Source: Salvia splendens
Lineage: Eukaryota > Streptophyta > Magnoliopsida > Lamiales > Lamiaceae
DNA length: 64,000 bases
Direction: 5' to 3'
Assembly: GCF_004379255.2 (NCBI RefSeq)
Contig: NC_056035.1
Coordinates: 27,032,502-27,096,501 of the forward strand
Numbering within the stretch: the first letter of the stretch is position 1; the number at the start of each line of letters is the position of its first letter. Below, piece after piece: positions 50,301-58,976 of this stretch. Under the pieces are notes generated by a model. It had not been told where the DNA came from. It ran no database searches and saw nothing but the letters and a program-made list of their open reading frames with translations. The translations under genes and the position numbers were made by a program.

Positions 50301-50705
50301 AGTCCTTGCCAATTCTGATTAAAATAAGAACTGTTTACATTTACAACAAACTAAATTTACCAACCAAGTCAGAAGCAGACATCGAACTCCTTAACTGAAC
50401 AGCTTGTAGTTGCACTCTGCATAGCTCAATAAGTGATGTCACTTCCGAATAAACCTTGACAATTCACAGACGAGCAAATGAATAAAGTAAAAAATCTACA
50501 TAAATTCAAAGGAACATACTTGTTGGCACAACTCTAGTGTTGGAACAAGAATAAACGCAAGATTCGATTTCGAAGGCAAATCAGCAAACAGTTTGTGAAG
50601 CAGCGGGAGCAGATAAGCTAATGTTTTACCGGAGCCGGTTTTTGCTCGAGCAACCACATCTTTACTTATTGAGTTCGCCTACAACAACAGTTTCCAGGCA
50701 ACAAT

Positions 50706-51374
50706 AAACATGGCGCCGTATGAAGCCTTGTATGGGAGAAAATGTAGATCCCCGCTCTACTGGGACGAAGTTGGTGAGAGAAGAGTACTTGGACCCGATG
50801 CAGTTGAAGAGATGGTTGGAATTGTTCGACAAATTCTTGAAAGGATAAAAGAAGCTCAAGACAGACAGAAGTCATACGCGGATGCCCGACGAACCGACTT
50901 GCAATTTCAAGCTGGCGATAAAGTTTTCCTCAAAGTATCCCCGTCGAAAGGGATAACACGTTTCGGCGTCAAGGGAAAATTAAAACCACGATTTATTGGG
51001 CCTTATGAAATCCTTGAAGGAGTGGGTCCTGTTGCATACCGTTTGGCGCTACCCCCAAGACTTGGAAATGTGCACAACGTCTTTCATGTGTCGCAGTTGC
51101 GGAAATACCTGTTCGACCCAAAGCACGTGATTCACTACGAGGAAGTCGCTTTGAACCCAGACTTGAGCTACGAAGAGAGTCCTCAAATGATTTTGGACCG
51201 AAGGATCCAGAATGTGAGAAATAAACCAATTGCTTGTGTGAAAGTACTTTGGAGAAATCATGGGCACGAAGAAGCCACGTGGGAGAATGAGGAAAAGATG
51301 ATAGAACTGTACCCTGAACTCTTTCCTTGAGGATGCCAAATTTCGGGACGAAATTTCTTTTAAGATTGGTAGGA
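50706..51374 (+). pseudogene. Tekay-type integrase C-terminus with chromodomain, 5'-truncated
   Basis: The frame 50710-51330 begins MAPYEALYGRKCRSPLYWDE, the end of the integrase core of plant Ty3/gypsy elements. Next come GDKVFLKVSPSKGITRFGVK and KPRFIGPYEILEGVGPVAYR (the GPY/F module) and a chromodomain-like end (VKVLWRNHGHEEATWENEE) at about residues 163-200. Chromodomains direct integration to certain chromatin. The sequence AATTTCGGGACGAAATTTCT and a purine tract follow, right before the LTR. Everything upstream of the integrase end, and the 5' LTR, is missing; the left edge abuts the intron ahead of helicase exon 2. Confidence 0.92.
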
Positions 51375-53192
51375 TGTAACGCCCCACTTTTTGAACCCTA
51401 ATTTGCGAACCCTAAGACGGTATCATTTATCCCTTTTAATGACATGAAATAAATGACGAGTGGAATTGTTATATGATTTCTTTAGTGACCTAATTTTGGT
51501 TCGGAGTTATGATTGTGGGTTGACCGAGTCAACTCCGTCGAATATGTGACGTGGCTGATGTGGGGCGAATTTATTTGTTTTCGAATAATTGATGATTTTT
51601 TTTACAAGCTCGAATTTTGTGATGGTAAAATCACATTGTGAAATTAATTAAATCCTTTCCTTGAGGATTATTTATTTGACTCAACTCCGTGTTGGATTCA
51701 ATAAATTAAAAAAATAATAATATCGTTGGCTACACAATTTAAATAAAATACTGATGCTCGAAATCCCAAATAAGTTATAGATCCTTATTCCTTGTCTTGG
51801 TCACCAAGAATTCCCTTGTTTTCAATTTATAAATAAATATTCTGGAGAGATTCTCCCCTCCTCTCTTATACGATTATCTTCTCTTCTCCCCTTTGATCTG
51901 CCAATAATGGTTAGTCAAGGTAAGAATTAAACCCCAATTAATAGTGAAATCAAATACACACAATGAAAGGCAAATATACCTTCAGCACATTTGCGTTTTT
52001 TTCCAATCCTCAATCTGCACCAAAAATAAACCCCAATCACCTTTAATTGCTTTTATTTTGAGAATCAATTCCACGTTTCCCTCCCACGCTCCATAACCGC
52101 TTCTCCTCTGCAAATCTTTCCTAATTTGTGACCATAATCAAAGTGAAATCAATCACCAGAAATGACTCTCAATACACGGTATATTAATACCCATACCCTA
52201 ATCCATTTTCCTCACACAAATTCGCAGTCACTCATTCTCACTTTGCACCTCAAAAATTTCCTCAGGCGGCGGAGGAAGCAGTAGGAAGAAGGAGCTCATC
52301 CTTTCCCAACCAAATCCTAGTTTCAACACGGTAATCATTCTTTTCACGGTTCCCCCTTATTTTTCTTCGTAAGGTGATTTCAGACCAGAACCTTTTCTTG
52401 ACAGAAATTTGGAACCAAATCCGGAAAGGGGGAAACCAGAAGCTTCGATCTCCTGTCAAAGCCAATTTGTCCAGCGAAGGTATAAATCTCACCCTCTCTA
52501 TTAATTCTCCAAACATCAAGCATATCACTTTTTACGTCAATCGAAACTCGAGAACCCAATTAAAACAATCAACTTAATCAAAATTTAAGAACTTACCTTA
52601 CGGGGTTAATCGGGTAGAAACCGAGTTGTTTCGAACGAATTCGAGGCCGCCGGAGCGGCGACGCAGCGGCGCCGAGCGACGGCGGTGGACGCGGGTGATG
52701 AATCGGAGTCAGCAGCGGCATCGACTCTGGTGCAGCGGCGAATTGGAGAAACGACGATTTTTGTTTTGGGACTTTAAATTGTTCTGTTTTGTTTTGTTTC
52801 GATCTACTCTTTCGAAAGAAAAAAAAGGGGCTTAAGGGAAAGAGAGAGAGAGGTGGAGTTGGGGGTTCTGTTTGAAGAAATGCAGTAGAGAGAGAGGGAG
52901 TAGCCGATAGTTTTGAGAAAGGAGTATGTATCATCTGTTCACTTTTAAAATTTTAATTACTTTCTTTTCCTTTTATTTTGGTGGATGGAATTTAAATAAA
53001 AATGGAATGGAGAGTGGAGCACGTGTGTCTTTTTTGGAAGGAGAGTGGTGCTCGTTTCTGGAGTGGGAGCTTCTGCCTCATTTATTTTAAAATTCATATG
53101 CAAACACTTACTTTTTTTAATATGTAGTGTATATATTAACTTAGAGTTGATTTAAAATGGAATGGCAGAGTACGTGTGGTGGGAATGGGAGT

Positions 53193-53235
<43 letters not shown>

Positions 53236-54599
53236 TAATTCCTTAAAAGAAAATTTGGGTATTTGATCAAGAATGGAAGTGAGGTTGTACGTGTATTTTA
53301 TCTACTTTGATTTAATGTGGTTAGGAGTGGTTATACTGTTGCACTAATTTGGTAACTATTTTTTGGGCCAATTTTGTTTAAGTTTGAACTGTTTTAAAAT
53401 AATCACTTGAGGTCGGAACGGAGTTAATTAAATCCGGGTTGGTCGGGTTATCTCTTTGCTTTTGTTGGGACGTGAGCGGGTGAAATTAATTGAAAAGATC
53501 AAGATTTAAATTGGGAAGAATTCATAATCATATCGGTAGAATAATTGAAGCTTTAGGATGCATGCATCTTAGCTTTTGCCTGACCTCTCATGTTGATATA
53601 TGTGCTATTTCCAATATTTAAAGGTGATTTCTTGCGCGCGAAACTTGATTCCAAGGGAAAGGATATAGTTGAGACTTAAGCGCTTTGAGGTGGGCTTTCT
53701 TTTAAATAAGGACGATGTCCTAAATGTTTTTATCGATGAAAATGAAATCGTGTTTATCATGCCTTATTTGATTTTTTAACGTGCCTATCTGATATGGCTT
53801 GAAGCCATTATTATATAAATCGAATTCGGGTCCTCGTAGGGCTGCAAACCCTACTTGGATTAGTGTACACCTATGGTAGATCGTGTGCTAGCGTACGGGC
53901 TGGCCGGTCTAGTGACCTGGTTTGCGGCCACATTCCTTGTCATGTATCGGCAGATATGGCTAACGTCTATGGGAAAATGACTGCAGTCGACTTTTACAAT
54001 GGGAAATGATTTTAGTACCTCGGGCCTTTCTAAAGCTAAAACCCGATGGTTACTCTCGTATGGCATGATAAATAAAACTCTTTAATGAAAATGTTTTCGG
54101 CATGAGCCCATTGAGTATTATTTTAGTACTCAGCCCTGCATGTGTTTTCCTTATGTGCAGGTTGAGCGGCGACGAGCGGTTGGCGGTGTGGAGCAAATTA
54201 AATGAAGAATTAAACATTTATATATATATATATTTTTTACTATGAGTGTCGTTGTGTCTTCACACATGACGTCACTTTTCTCTTGGATGCTTCCACTGAA
54301 ACTCGTTTTACTTATTGTTGAATTCTCGAAACTATTTTGATTTCGTTTAAAATCTAAAGACATGATATGTTTTGGAATACGTTGAACCCTCGTTATTTTG
54401 AAATAAATGGTGATAATTGTTTCCTCTATTTAGTCTATCTGTCAAAGCGTCGCTCTGCCCTTTTCTTTTGATTATTTGTCGTTAAATACCTTGGTCAAAC
54501 CCCTTTTATAAAACCCTAGTCCTTTTTCTTTGATTGTATTTAAGTCCGTTTAAGTCGCGATCGCCGCATTTATTATACCCTAGAAGGGCGGTCGTGACA
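51375..54599 (+). mobile_element. Tekay-type 3' LTR interrupting helicase exon 1
   Basis: It begins TGTAACGCCCCACTTTTTG after the purine-rich tract and ends AGGGCGGTCGTGACA. The length of 3.2 kb is normal for this lineage. The right edge falls directly after the helicase exon 1 codons for EARL (minus strand). It contains a (TA)n tract at about 53197-53233. The open frames at 52593-52934 are GC-rich leader sequence, not a gene. Confidence 0.88.
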
Positions 54600-54705
54600 A
54601 GGCGGGCTTCGAGCCCCAATTCTTCGAAGCTCCGCTCATCGTCTACTACTTCGCCTGTAACAACCGCTTTTTCTTCGCTTTGGGTTGGCGTTTTGTTTTC
54701 GCCAT

Positions 54706-55027
54706 TGATGGTGGGAACTTTGCAGTGAGGGAGAAGGAAATAATAAGGATCGATTGATATTTTTTCTAGGGTTTTTCATCATTGTCTTCTCTCTATTTCT
54801 ATCGTTGCATGCATTAAGGCCCGCCCAACAATTAATAAATTTTCAAAATTTTCCATTTAATGATAAGTTCGAATATAAGAAAATTTAGTACTGCAGTAGT
54901 AGTATTTATTTTTTTATTAAAAAAATTGAGTATTGGATATCGGATTAATGATGATCATTTAAACGATTGTTCGAGAGTGGCACACCCTACATACTTTGTG
55001 ATTGATGATGAATAAGTAAATGACACG
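54706..55027 (-). other. 5' flank of the helicase pseudogene
   Basis: AT-rich sequence upstream (minus strand) of the helicase ATG. No clear TATA box could be fixed. It ends at the CATAA target duplication of the next element. Confidence 0.4.
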
Positions 55028-55032
55028 CATAA

Positions 55033-55450
55033 TGATACGATCCCCTTAACATATAAGAAATCTCAATTATTTAGTATCTTTTGATTCGCCATATCTTTTC
55101 CATATCTTAGTTTTCTTATTCAATAAGTTAGGGTAGTATTCTACTATTATAAATAGGAGAGCTTGTTATCATATTTAATCATCCAACAATGAATCAATGA
55201 ATATTATTATTTTAGCCAAATGCCCCGAGTTATGCTTTGAATCCGTAATTCCCTACGCTACCTGCTGCCCGACGGAAGGTCTCCGCGCACAGCCGGAACG
55301 TATATCTTATATGTAGCCGTTGCCCGACGGGTTGGAACCCGCGCACAGCCGCCCAGATCTTTATCTCCGCCGACCCTCACGGGTGCCGGATTATCTTTAT
55401 CTCGTTATTGTCCGTTTTTATCGGATCGTTAGGGATTTAGGTCCTTAACA
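55033..55450 (+). repeat. 5' LTR of the CWDPPG element
   Basis: It runs TGATACGATCC to GGTCCTTAACA. A TATA-like box (ATTATAAATAGG, about 55147-55158) is followed in the downstream half by two copies of a GC-rich unit (GCCCGACGG ... CGCGCACAGCCG). Related phrases recur in the leader up to 55640. Confidence 0.92.
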
Positions 55451-55685
55451 ACTGGTGCTTTCATCGTGATCTTACCCTCCCACCATCTCGAACCGAAGCT
55501 ACACCGCTGCCTATCGGAAAACATTCCGCGCACAGCAACTGCTTTGGTTGTCGAGTCCCGCCTGTCCGCCGAGCTCTAGCCGCCGGACAACTCTACTTCT
55601 GCAACGCCCGACGGGAAGGATTCCCGTGTGCCGCGTCTAAGTCAGACGATCATCATCCACCACAGCCACGCCTCAGTCCGTCAAC

Positions 55686-56723
55686 ATGTCATACGACTAT
55701 CACCGTCGTCAATACGACCCTCCTCAGGTCGCGCAACAGTTACATCTTTACCAGCCGGTCCGACCACGACGTGCAACCTGCTGGGACCCTCCGGGCAGCC
55801 GCGACCCACCGGGTATTCCGCCCTATGATCAGCCGCCACCCAAGTACAGGCGTGAACCCTACGGTCCGCCGCAACCTCACCAAATGGGGTCTATCCAGAC
55901 ACGCCGCCCCACCTGTTGGGATCCTCCCGGTACCCGACCACTACCGAGTTTCCAACCTTATGACCCACCACAGTCAAGGCAGCCTTCTTGTTGGGAACCA
56001 CCGCCCCACCGTGCATCGCAAGGATACTCGGATTATGAACCCGTTTCCAGTAAACTAGATCGCGTTTTGGACAGATTGGACAGATTCGATGCTTGGAGAG
56101 ACGACACAGATCGCCGCTTCGAGAATCTTGAGAGCGAACCTCCTTCCGGTTTCGACGACGGCGATGATTGGGATTATGAGGATGTCCGTCGGCAGAGATC
56201 AGGAGATAAGGGTTTGTGCGGGAGAAACCCTAGCGGGGGCTTTCGCGAGGGCCCACATGAGGACAGGGTGCGACGCGATAGCGGGGGTCGTAATGGACCG
56301 GGATGGACCACGCAAGGTAACCGCCACCCAAGCCAGCAGTTTGGGGGGGTCGATCAGTCTTATGATCGTACGAAGCCGTGTTGGGATCCACATCAGCTAT
56401 ATCAGGCCAACACGCAGGGTTTCGACGGACAACAACAGGTTAAGATGGAACCACCTAAGGCCGCTACCGGCTCGGGTCAGGCAACAGGTTTAGGGGGTCG
56501 CAACGGAGAACGGCCGCGACCCGCGGTGATTCGGGTATCACAAGCGGAAAAGGCTGAACGAGGCCGTCTGGGTTTGTGTTACTATTGCCCCGAGAAGTGG
56601 ATTATAGGGCATGTGTGCAAGCAGAGATTGCTCTGCTACGCTGATGAGGATGAGGAGAATATTGATGACGATAATCTAGTTGAGGATGTTCCCGATAGCG
56701 TTGCTCACAATGGGGGGTGCTAA
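55686..56723 (+). CDS. Gag-like protein with CWDPPG repeats and zinc knuckle
   Basis: 345 residues, retroelement-encoded. Residues 1-115 are rich in P, Y and W, with repeated modules CWDPPG at 32-37 and 77-82, CWEPPP at 102-107, and a single later CWDPHQ at 232-237. Residues 120-150 (SSKLDRVLDRLDRFDAWRDD) can form a coiled coil. Residues 155-280 are Gly/Arg/Asp-rich and low in complexity. A zinc knuckle C298-x2-C301-x7-H309-x-C311 follows, the spacing seen in many plant gypsy Gag proteins, then an acidic tail. I see no capsid domain. The zinc knuckle suggests nucleic-acid binding. The frame ends at a six-G run that overlaps the next frame. What the CWDPPG module does is unknown to me. Confidence 0.85.
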   Translation: MSYDYHRRQYDPPQVAQQLHLYQPVRPRRATCWDPPGSRDPPGIPPYDQPPPKYRREPYGPPQPHQMGSIQTRRPTCWDPPGTRPLPSFQPYDPPQSRQPSCWEPPPHRASQGYSDYEPVSSKLDRVLDRLDRFDAWRDDTDRRFENLESEPPSGFDDGDDWDYEDVRRQRSGDKGLCGRNPSGGFREGPHEDRVRRDSGGRNGPGWTTQGNRHPSQQFGGVDQSYDRTKPCWDPHQLYQANTQGFDGQQQVKMEPPKAATGSGQATGLGGRNGERPRPAVIRVSQAEKAERGRLGLCYYCPEKWIIGHVCKQRLLCYADEDEENIDDDNLVEDVPDSVAHNGGC

Positions 56724-57330
56724 TCTTGTTGTACCAAATGACGAGTCTCTAGAAGAGATCGCCGAGACCGACAATACGCCGCTGCAACTGCTCGTCGGGG
56801 TATATGATGAGAAGATTGGTGAAGAGGAGGAGACATTACTAGAAGATAAAGAGGAGCATTGTGAAAACTTGGGCAGTATGCTTTTTATGGACTCTAAATC
56901 CGAGACAGAAGTGGAAGATGTATGTGGCGATGATGCTTTTAATTCGGATACTACTGGTGTATCGATTTTATCTATTGCCTTGCTGGGTGAAAAGCATGGA
57001 GTTGAGGAGGATAGAGCTGTAAGTCCGGCAGACTACCAGGTTTCAGCTTCTAAAGAAATATATTGGTCGTGCAGCTCCGATGTGAATAGCATCCTCTCAA
57101 CAACGCCTCTGTCTGCTGCTACATTATTGTCAGATGTCGACAGGGATTTCAAGTGTTTGCTGCAGGGACATACACAGGACGAGTGGGACATCTGCTTGGT
57201 AAGCAATCATTCCGTGCAAGAATATAAAGGGAGACATTCCGTTGTTCGATATGTGTTTGATCCAGGAGGAGACGTCTTGCTAAAGCTTTTGCCTTCAACT
57301 CTCGTCAATGGTTCGTGGTTCCCACCTTGA
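56680..57330 (+). CDS. Acidic second ORF of the CWDPPG element
   Basis: 216 residues at most from the first in-frame ATG; a later ATG at 56710 falls in the G run. It overlaps the first frame by 44 bases in the +1 frame. The protein is acidic (DESLEEIAETDN, EEEETLLEDKEEHCE) with no recognised domain. Its end (LLKLLPSTLVNGSWFPP) directly precedes the CCTTGAGGACAAGGTG phrase and the polypurine tract. A worn counterpart precedes the LTR at 29688. It could be expressed by frameshifting at GGGGGG, or the run may have gained or lost a base so that one long protein became two. I cannot choose between these. Confidence 0.6.
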   Translation: MRMFPIALLTMGGANLVVPNDESLEEIAETDNTPLQLLVGVYDEKIGEEEETLLEDKEEHCENLGSMLFMDSKSETEVEDVCGDDAFNSDTTGVSILSIALLGEKHGVEEDRAVSPADYQVSASKEIYWSCSSDVNSILSTTPLSAATLLSDVDRDFKCLLQGHTQDEWDICLVSNHSVQEYKGRHSVVRYVFDPGGDVLLKLLPSTLVNGSWFPP

Positions 57331-57360
57331 GGACAAGGTGAATTTCAACCGTGGGGGAGT

Positions 57361-57778
57361 TGATACGATCCCCTTAACATATAAGAAATCTCAATTATTT
57401 AGTATCTTTTGATTCGCCATATCTTTTCCATATCTTAGTTTTCTTATTCAATAAGTTAGGGTAGTATTCTACTATTATAAATAGGAGAGCTTGTTATCAT
57501 ATTTAATCATCCAACAATGAATCAATGAATATTATTATTTTAGCCAAATGCCCCGAGTTATGCTTTGAATCCGTAATTCCCTACGCTACCTGCTGCCCGA
57601 CGGAAAGTCTCCGCGCACAGCCGGAACGTATATCTTATCTGTAGCCGTTGCCCGACGGGTTGGAACCCGCGCACAGCCGCCCAGATCTTTATCTCCGCCG
57701 ACCCTCACGGGTGCCGGATTATCTTTATCTCGTTATTGTCCGTTTTTATCGGATCGTTAGGGATTTAGGTCCTTAACA
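57361..57778 (+). repeat. 3' LTR of the CWDPPG element
   Basis: Same length as the 5' LTR. It differs by GGAAAGTC for GGAAGGTC and by TTATCTGT for TTATATGT. It follows the polypurine tract directly. Confidence 0.92.
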
Positions 57779-57834
57779 CATAACATATATTCTAGCATTG
57801 TAGGTTTGTGTATTAAATATTGCAAATTACATAA

Positions 57835-58420
57835 TTGTTAGTATTTGTTTTCTACAAAGTTCACTTCTGGTTTTTATGTAGTCATGTATTTTTTGTTTTC
57901 AAGAATAGGTTTGTAAAGGTTATCCATGATAAGTACTTCAATCGGAGGTGGTTGAATACTGTTTTAGTGAATGCTATTCATGGACTAGCTGCTGACATCG
58001 CACAATCGTACATACCATTAGATGCAACAAGCCGATTGGTGTTCATGAACTTGATGACCAAACCATTGCGTCGATGTGGAAAATGTGGAGAAATATATCA
58101 CCATGACTCTAGAGATTGAGTATTATCAAATTTATGATGTGTTCAGATCTTTGATTCTATAATTTTATGGAAATACTCTTGTTCTTTATCTGATTCTTAT
58201 ATGTATACTATATTGCAGGTTTATGCATTAAATATTGCAGGTTTGTGTATAAATTATTGCAGATCACCTAATTGTTATTTGCTTTATACGAAGCTCGCTA
58301 CTGGTTTCTATGTAGTCATATATTTTTTTGTTTTCAAGAACAGGTTTGTAAAGGTTATCCCTGATAAGTACTTCAGTCGGATGTGGTTGAACACTGTTTT
58401 AGCCAATGTTTTAAAAGTCA
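57835..58420 (+). pseudogene. Duplicated gene fragment, possibly FAR1/MULE-related
   Basis: A frame at 57835-58119 contains NRFVKVIHDKYFNRRWLNTV and ends with CGKCGEIYHHDSRD, which could be a zinc-finger-like end. A diverged direct copy of its first part lies at about 58260-58420 (NRFVKVIPDKYFSRMWLNTV). The 'KYF.RRW' text followed by a C-x2-C...H element recalls FAR1/FRS proteins derived from Mutator-type transposases, but the match is too short for a firm call. The copies carry no complete reading frame. Confidence 0.3.
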
Positions 58421-58976
58421 GACCGGTAAGTGAACCGGTGAAGCTATTGGTTCATGGTTCAACCGGTCAGACCGGTTTAATCACTGGTCGAACTATTTTA
58501 CCGTTATTAATATATATAATTAAATATATAATGCAAAATATAATAAATAATAAAATATAATCAATAATATATCACAAAAACATTAAATCTTACAAATATT
58601 TAGTATATATACAAATATAAAAACATTAAAATTTATAGTATATAAATTGTTAGTTAGAGTAGATAAAAATTTAATATTTTACATATAAAAGTAGATAAAG
58701 TTTATATTAATACAAAAAGTGTACATCGTGGAATAATATTATAACCAAAACAAATTGTTAAATAAAAATATACTTTGATATCAATAGTTAGGTTACATAA
58801 ATTTAATATATACTATAAAAATATATAGTAGTATTTATTAAATAATAAACTACATTATAATGAATAAATATATCACAAAAATTGAACCTTATAATATAAC
58901 AATGGTAATAATATAGGAGTATTAGAAACTAGTAGAGTATACTTAAAGTTTAGAGGATGATAATTATATGTATCAC
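58421..58976. other. CCGGTT-rich scrap and AT-rich stretch
   Basis: At 58421-58490, ACCGGT motifs alternate (GTTCAACCGGTCAGACCGG), as at ends of some small DNA elements. The rest is AT-rich without structure that I can name. Confidence 0.4.

Larger units (their letters stand above)
42305..54705 (-). pseudogene. DEAD-box RNA helicase pseudogene, RH16-like
   Basis: Minus-strand exons fit the order of plant DEAD-box helicase 16, probably a ribosome-biogenesis factor. The ATG is at 54703-54705; exon 1 (to 54600) ends RSFEELGLEARL with one frame change. Next come 50520-50678 (motif [17 protein letters not shown]), 50365-50454, about 50165-50269 (LAGLPDIVVSTPA), 49988-50092 (ADLLLLYEYGDD), 49445-49559 (ADVEKLKKLILHN) and 49143 to about 49250 (LIHILALLK, KKVLIFVNSID). 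The 3' part holds 43876-43941, 43541-43714 (FNAGLFEYLIATDD, DAEFGVVRGIDF), about 43150-43200, 42872-42985, about 42673-42724 and 42305 to about 42462. Defects: DE of the DEAD motif not readable; a CCAG duplication near 50020; motif VI HRIGRTGR lost after PGYVH; a frame break near the C-terminus; exon 1 cut by a Tekay element, with the rest of the Q-motif region missing. Confidence 0.85.
55033..57778 (+). mobile_element. Complete non-autonomous LTR retrotransposon (CWDPPG element)
   Basis: A 2,746-bp element with two 418-bp LTRs (55033-55450 and 57361-57778), flanked by CATAA on both sides (55028-55032 and 57779-57783). The LTRs differ at only two sites that I can see. The internal 1.9 kb holds two overlapping reading frames (55686-56723 and 56680-57330) and no protease, RT, RNase H or integrase. 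GTGGGGGAGT (57351-57360) is a good polypurine tract. The layout, a gag-like zinc-knuckle protein without pol, fits the gag-only non-autonomous class described in plants (TR-GAG). Mobilisation would need enzymes from an autonomous gypsy relative. Confidence 0.9.
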
